The notes under the pieces were generated by a model that did no database searches, was not told the origin of the DNA, and saw only the letters and a list, made by a program, of their open reading frames with translations. A stretch of DNA of 64,000 bases from Xiphophorus maculatus (lineage: Eukaryota > Chordata > Actinopteri > Cyprinodontiformes > Poeciliidae): NCBI RefSeq assembly GCF_002775205.1, contig NC_036450.1, forward strand, positions 18,743,479 to 18,807,478. The letters are read 5' to 3'. Of the stretch, positions 60,601-64,000 are shown piece by piece. Positions within the stretch are counted from its first letter, which is position 1. Each line of letters begins with the position of its first letter. A program made the position numbers and the translations under genes.

Positions 60601-63600
60601 CTCTCTTCCTTTTATCAACAGTGAGGTCCAGCCTGATCCCCAGTCCTCCCACTTTCAATTCAAAATATAACTACCTCAGCTGGGAGTCCTACTCCAACCT
60701 CAGCTACTACACCAGGATCCTGCCCCCTATTCCTGAGGACTGCCCCACGCCCCTAGGGGTCAAAGGTGAGGTCTGAGGCACTGAGGACTGTCAGTAGGAG
60801 TCTTATTTTTAATTTTACATGCAGTTGTTACACGTGTTCTCTGAGTTTGAGCTGATCAGACCATCAAGCAACTTCTAATTAGTAATTGTGGGATATGACA
60901 TGTTGGGACATTTCTCACCTTTCTTTCATCAAGAGGTGAAGAAAAGAGGACCAGGCATTCGAGTACAGCAGATTTGTGATCAGGAAATTGCCATATTAAA
61001 GTTTTTGTTGGTCTAAACTTGTACATATCAAGAGCGATATTTGGAAAGTTTAAAACAATTGGTTTTAAACTTGACATCAAGGGGTTGTAACAATTCAGCT
61101 GGAAAACAGATACATGTGTGAAGGAAAAGGCCAGGTTGTGTAGATGTGCACACTATTGAACTAATACTTTGCTCATCATTCAGTTCATTTTCAGCATTCA
61201 GTCATCATGTGTTCTTATTATTTTAAATTTGACTAGTTGGAAATAAAATTCAGCTGTGCTTGTTGAATTTAAAAAATATATATATATTTTACCCTGTTTG
61301 CATCCTTTGGCTGAAACCATATCTTGCAGAGATTTAACAAAGGATCTGAACAATTGTTTTCAGCAAAGTTGGACATCAAGATTTAGAGAACAAGTGGGAC
61401 AACAGTGACGTAACAAAAACTGGATACTTTTTCGAGATTTTATCGAAAAGGAAAGCAGGAGACTTGTCAGGGATGCCAACATCAACAAGGAAGGAGCTGC
61501 AGGATTTTATATAAAGGACTATTTGTGTTGGACATGTGATTAAAAAGGTCCATATTTTCTATAGACTAATATGGGTTATGAGAAAGAAACATATTCCTCC
61601 CAAAAATAAAAATATCCAGGCCTGGCTAAAATCTCCCAAAGCCTTGTGAGAAAATGTGTTGTGGTTTAATGAATCCAACCTCGAAGTTATGGGACATAAT
61701 TCCAAAAACTACAGTGAACATCACCTTAAAAATACCATATCCAAGATGTAACTGGGGTTACTTCTCTTCAGGTGAAACCAAGAGATTTTTTTAAGGTGGA
61801 TGAAGTTATGAATAGCTCCAGATATCAGTCAGTTTTGACCCAAAACCTAAGGGAGGCAGATTTCACAAGTTTGCGTTCGGATGTGTGCCTGTAAATCCAA
61901 GCATACATCCAAATCTAGAAAAAAAACATGGCTTCACAAGAGAAAAATTAAGGTTAAAATTAAAGGCATAGAAGTCTCTGAATGAATGAGATTGTGAACG
62001 TCTTCACAATCTCACTTATTTGGAGAACTTTTGCAAGGTAGAGTGTAACAAGGCGGCCTTTTGCGGTTGGATTTTACAGTGAGGATGAAGCTTTGAGGCA
62101 GAGTCAGGTGGAAACAGCAGCGGTTTATTCTTCACACAAAATCAACACTTCACAGGTGAAACTGCCGTCTTAAATAGTCCCAGCTGTGACGGACCAAACC
62201 ACTTTTGATTCACAGCAGAATCTCAATTCATCAATCTCCACCTATTTAATTAAAATACCTTTTACTAAATACAAACATTTCCATTTACCTTTTATAAATA
62301 TTTTGTGTTTTATCATTACACCATAATGAAACACCACAAAACCCATAAACAATCCACCCCCACACTTTTCAATGGCCTCTCCCGGAAACTATATATGGTG
62401 TCTGGACCGTCCAAACACCCTGGAGAGGACACAGGAAAGACAGGTGAGTCACTCTACACTAGCACTCCACACCCAACAGATTATGCACAAACATTTGCTC
62501 AGTTTTACCCACCAGTAGCTCATTGCTCTGAGTAACAATTATCCTCCCTTCACAGGCAACCACCTCACTCGTCAATGAGGAGCAGCTGTGCAGAGCCCAG
62601 AACAAAAGGCTACATGCAAATCTCTAAAAATGCTCAATAAATACAATTAAAACTTCTTGTGTGCAAATTGTTATTGATGTGCAAATCTATGCTTAAAGTG
62701 CAGTGCTAAATAAAGTACTTTTAAAAGTGCTATACAGTGATTTAAGTAAAAATTGTCCCAGTAATGAAGATCTCTTCATTACACAGAGTGAGCAAATACT
62801 GTCAAATCTAGATAGAAAAGCAGATGAGACTCCTAAAGGTAATTCAACAAAGAAGTTGTTTAAGGGTGTTTACATGTGTGCAAGCAGATTATTGCAACTT
62901 TTTAGTTCTTGTTCATAATGGAAGACTAGTTGTTTTTTCTTTCCATTGTGTCACATTACATTTTGAAATGAGTTATCTCATTTTTAACAACTCATTGCCA
63001 TTTTACCTGTGGTGTCAACACTTTGGAGGACGATTTCATGTACCAGTCTATGAATGTATTGTTGTGTGTGACTGTCTTTTTTTTTTTTTCCTCATTTCAT
63101 TCAGGCAAAAATGGCCTCCCTGACCCTGAGGTTTTGGTTGAGAAGCTGCTGAAAAGAAGGACATTCAGGCCTGACCCTCAGGGCTCCAATATCATGTTTG
63201 CTTTCTTCGCTCAGCATTTCACCCACCAGTTCTTCAAGACCTACAACCGCATGGGTCTGGGCTTCACCAAGGCTCTGTCACACGGGGTCAGTCTGCGAAA
63301 AATAAACCTTTTAGAAAAGATGAAAATAAAGAACCATGAAAGTATTTTAATCAGATCTTGCTCAACTGTTGTGAACTAGCACACTATGAACCTCTAATAA
63401 ATGGAGGTGTTAAATTTCCCTCCATTGAATGCGTGTTTTATCTTGTTACTCGTGCAGGTGGATGCGGGCCACGTTTATGGAGACAACCTGGAACGTCAGC
63501 ACAACCTCCGGCTTTTCAAAGATGGAAAACTGAAATATCAGGTGAGACATGCAGAGTCGGCTTTAACATATGGAACAAGATCAGAACGCAAAATAATAAT

Positions 63601-64000
63601 TTCAGTTCTCCAGTTGCTTTTTCATCAAACCCACAAGATAATGTTGTGTCTTCAGGGCAGTGTTTTCATTTTCTATTTGTCAAAACAATTTTTCCTGATT
63701 CTTAGCCAAGAACAACTGAAGAAAAATATGCTGAACAATGGTCATGTTGCCAGAAACAGGGAAGCTAATTACCAAACATGTTAATTACCAAACATAATTA
63801 AATCCTGTCTTTCTCCATCAGTTGATCGATGGAGAAATGTTCCCTCCCTCTGTAGTTGATGCTCCCATCAGGATGAGCTACCCTCCCGGGGTCCCGGCGG
63901 AGAGACAGATGGCCATTGGTCAGGAGGTGTTCGGGCTCCTTCCCGGTTTGGGTTTGTACGCCACACTGTGGCTCAGGGAGCACAACAGAGTCTGTGACGT
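54460..64000 (+). CDS. ptgs1: Prostaglandin G/H synthase 1 (cyclooxygenase-1), partial at right edge
   Basis: COX-1 turns arachidonate into PGG2 and then PGH2 on the ER and nuclear envelope membrane. Exons: 54460-54466, 54663-54746, 58690-58806, 60399-60539, 60622-60765, 63105-63286, 63458-63541 and 63822 onward (open at 64000). They encode about 312 residues of roughly 600. In order: signal peptide with a leucine core (CALLLLL), EGF domain ([15 protein letters not shown] to [13 protein letters not shown]), membrane-binding helices ([12 protein letters not shown] onward), the VRS arginine (Arg120 in sheep numbering) and the catalytic-domain start. The distal haem-site Gln and His (AQHFTHQF) are present, as are sequons NNT and NLS. 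The tiny exon 1 plus separate signal exon, [10 protein letters not shown] and GDNLERQ identify COX-1 rather than COX-2. The proximal His, catalytic Tyr and acetylated Ser lie outside the window. Confidence 0.95.
54601..54658 (+). repeat. ptgs1: (CT)n microsatellite abutting ptgs1 exon 2
   Basis: About 25 CT units end four bases before the acceptor AG of exon 2 (54661-54662), so the repeat itself serves as the polypyrimidine tract. Confidence 0.9.
56620..56960. mobile_element. Tc1/mariner-type MITE remnant in ptgs1 intron 2
   Basis: TGTTCATACCCCTTAAACTT and the following poly-T resemble the end of a widespread fish Tc1-like MITE. The other end is not clear. Confidence 0.45.
58020..58140. mobile_element. 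Short Tc1-like remnant
   Basis: GATCCCAGAGCATGATGGTA and CCGCCACCTTCT match a phrase common in old fish DNA transposons. Only about 100 bp is recognisable. Confidence 0.35.
59482..59504. repeat. (CA)n microsatellite in ptgs1 intron 3
   Basis: About 12 CA units. Confidence 0.9.
61340..62040. mobile_element. Decayed Tc1/mariner transposase remnant in ptgs1 intron 5
   Basis: GTGGTTTAATGAATCCAACC and TGGGACATAATTCCAAAAAC, at about 61660-61710, parallel the nucleotide sequence of Tc1-like transposase genes around the catalytic-domain FNDE region. The frame is broken throughout and ends could not be fixed. The 2.3-kb intron (60766-63104) otherwise has no recognised content. Confidence 0.5.

Overview
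The window reads as nuclear DNA of a ray-finned fish, most likely a percomorph teleost. It is AT-rich, has multi-exon genes with GT-AG introns, and carries many short non-autonomous DNA transposons (hAT-like and Tc1/mariner-like) and microsatellites. No bacterial, plasmid, phage or CRISPR content was seen. The species cannot be named from the sequence alone.

Four recognisable genes were rebuilt exon by exon, and reading phase was checked across every junction. (1) loxhd1, minus strand, about 2452-30006 and continuing left of base 1: 36 coding exons giving about 2,047 residues, namely a long Lys/Glu-rich N-terminus, 13 PLAT repeats and the start of a 14th. (2) st8sia5, minus strand, 34056-46586: 7 constitutive exons (374 aa) plus one in-frame 93-nt cassette exon. 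(3) rpl37, plus strand, 49510-52293: 4 exons, 97 aa, with a C/D-box snoRNA candidate in intron 1. (4) ptgs1 (cyclooxygenase-1), plus strand, from 54460 past the right edge: exons 1-7 and most of exon 8.

loxhd1 and st8sia5 are neighbours in the human genome too (18q21.1). rpl37 and ptgs1 come from other human chromosomes, so a synteny boundary lies between st8sia5 and rpl37, whose 5' ends face each other about 2.9 kb apart. The genes have unrelated jobs: hair-cell stereocilia (loxhd1), ganglioside polysialylation (st8sia5), translation (rpl37) and prostanoid synthesis (ptgs1). No operon-like cooperation is implied.

The least explained region is the 5.7-kb loxhd1 intron at 12377-18105. It holds an unrecognised plus-strand ORF (297 codons, probably a terminal exon starting near 14635), preceded by an 88-bp-arm inverted-repeat element and about 1.2 kb of degenerate repeat built from two alternating palindromes (AGATATCT and GACTAGTC). 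It is followed by a pentanucleotide microsatellite and two hAT-type MITEs inserted side by side with three copies of one 8-bp target. Other notable points are three GC-AG introns in loxhd1 and the conserved-looking st8sia5 cassette exon.
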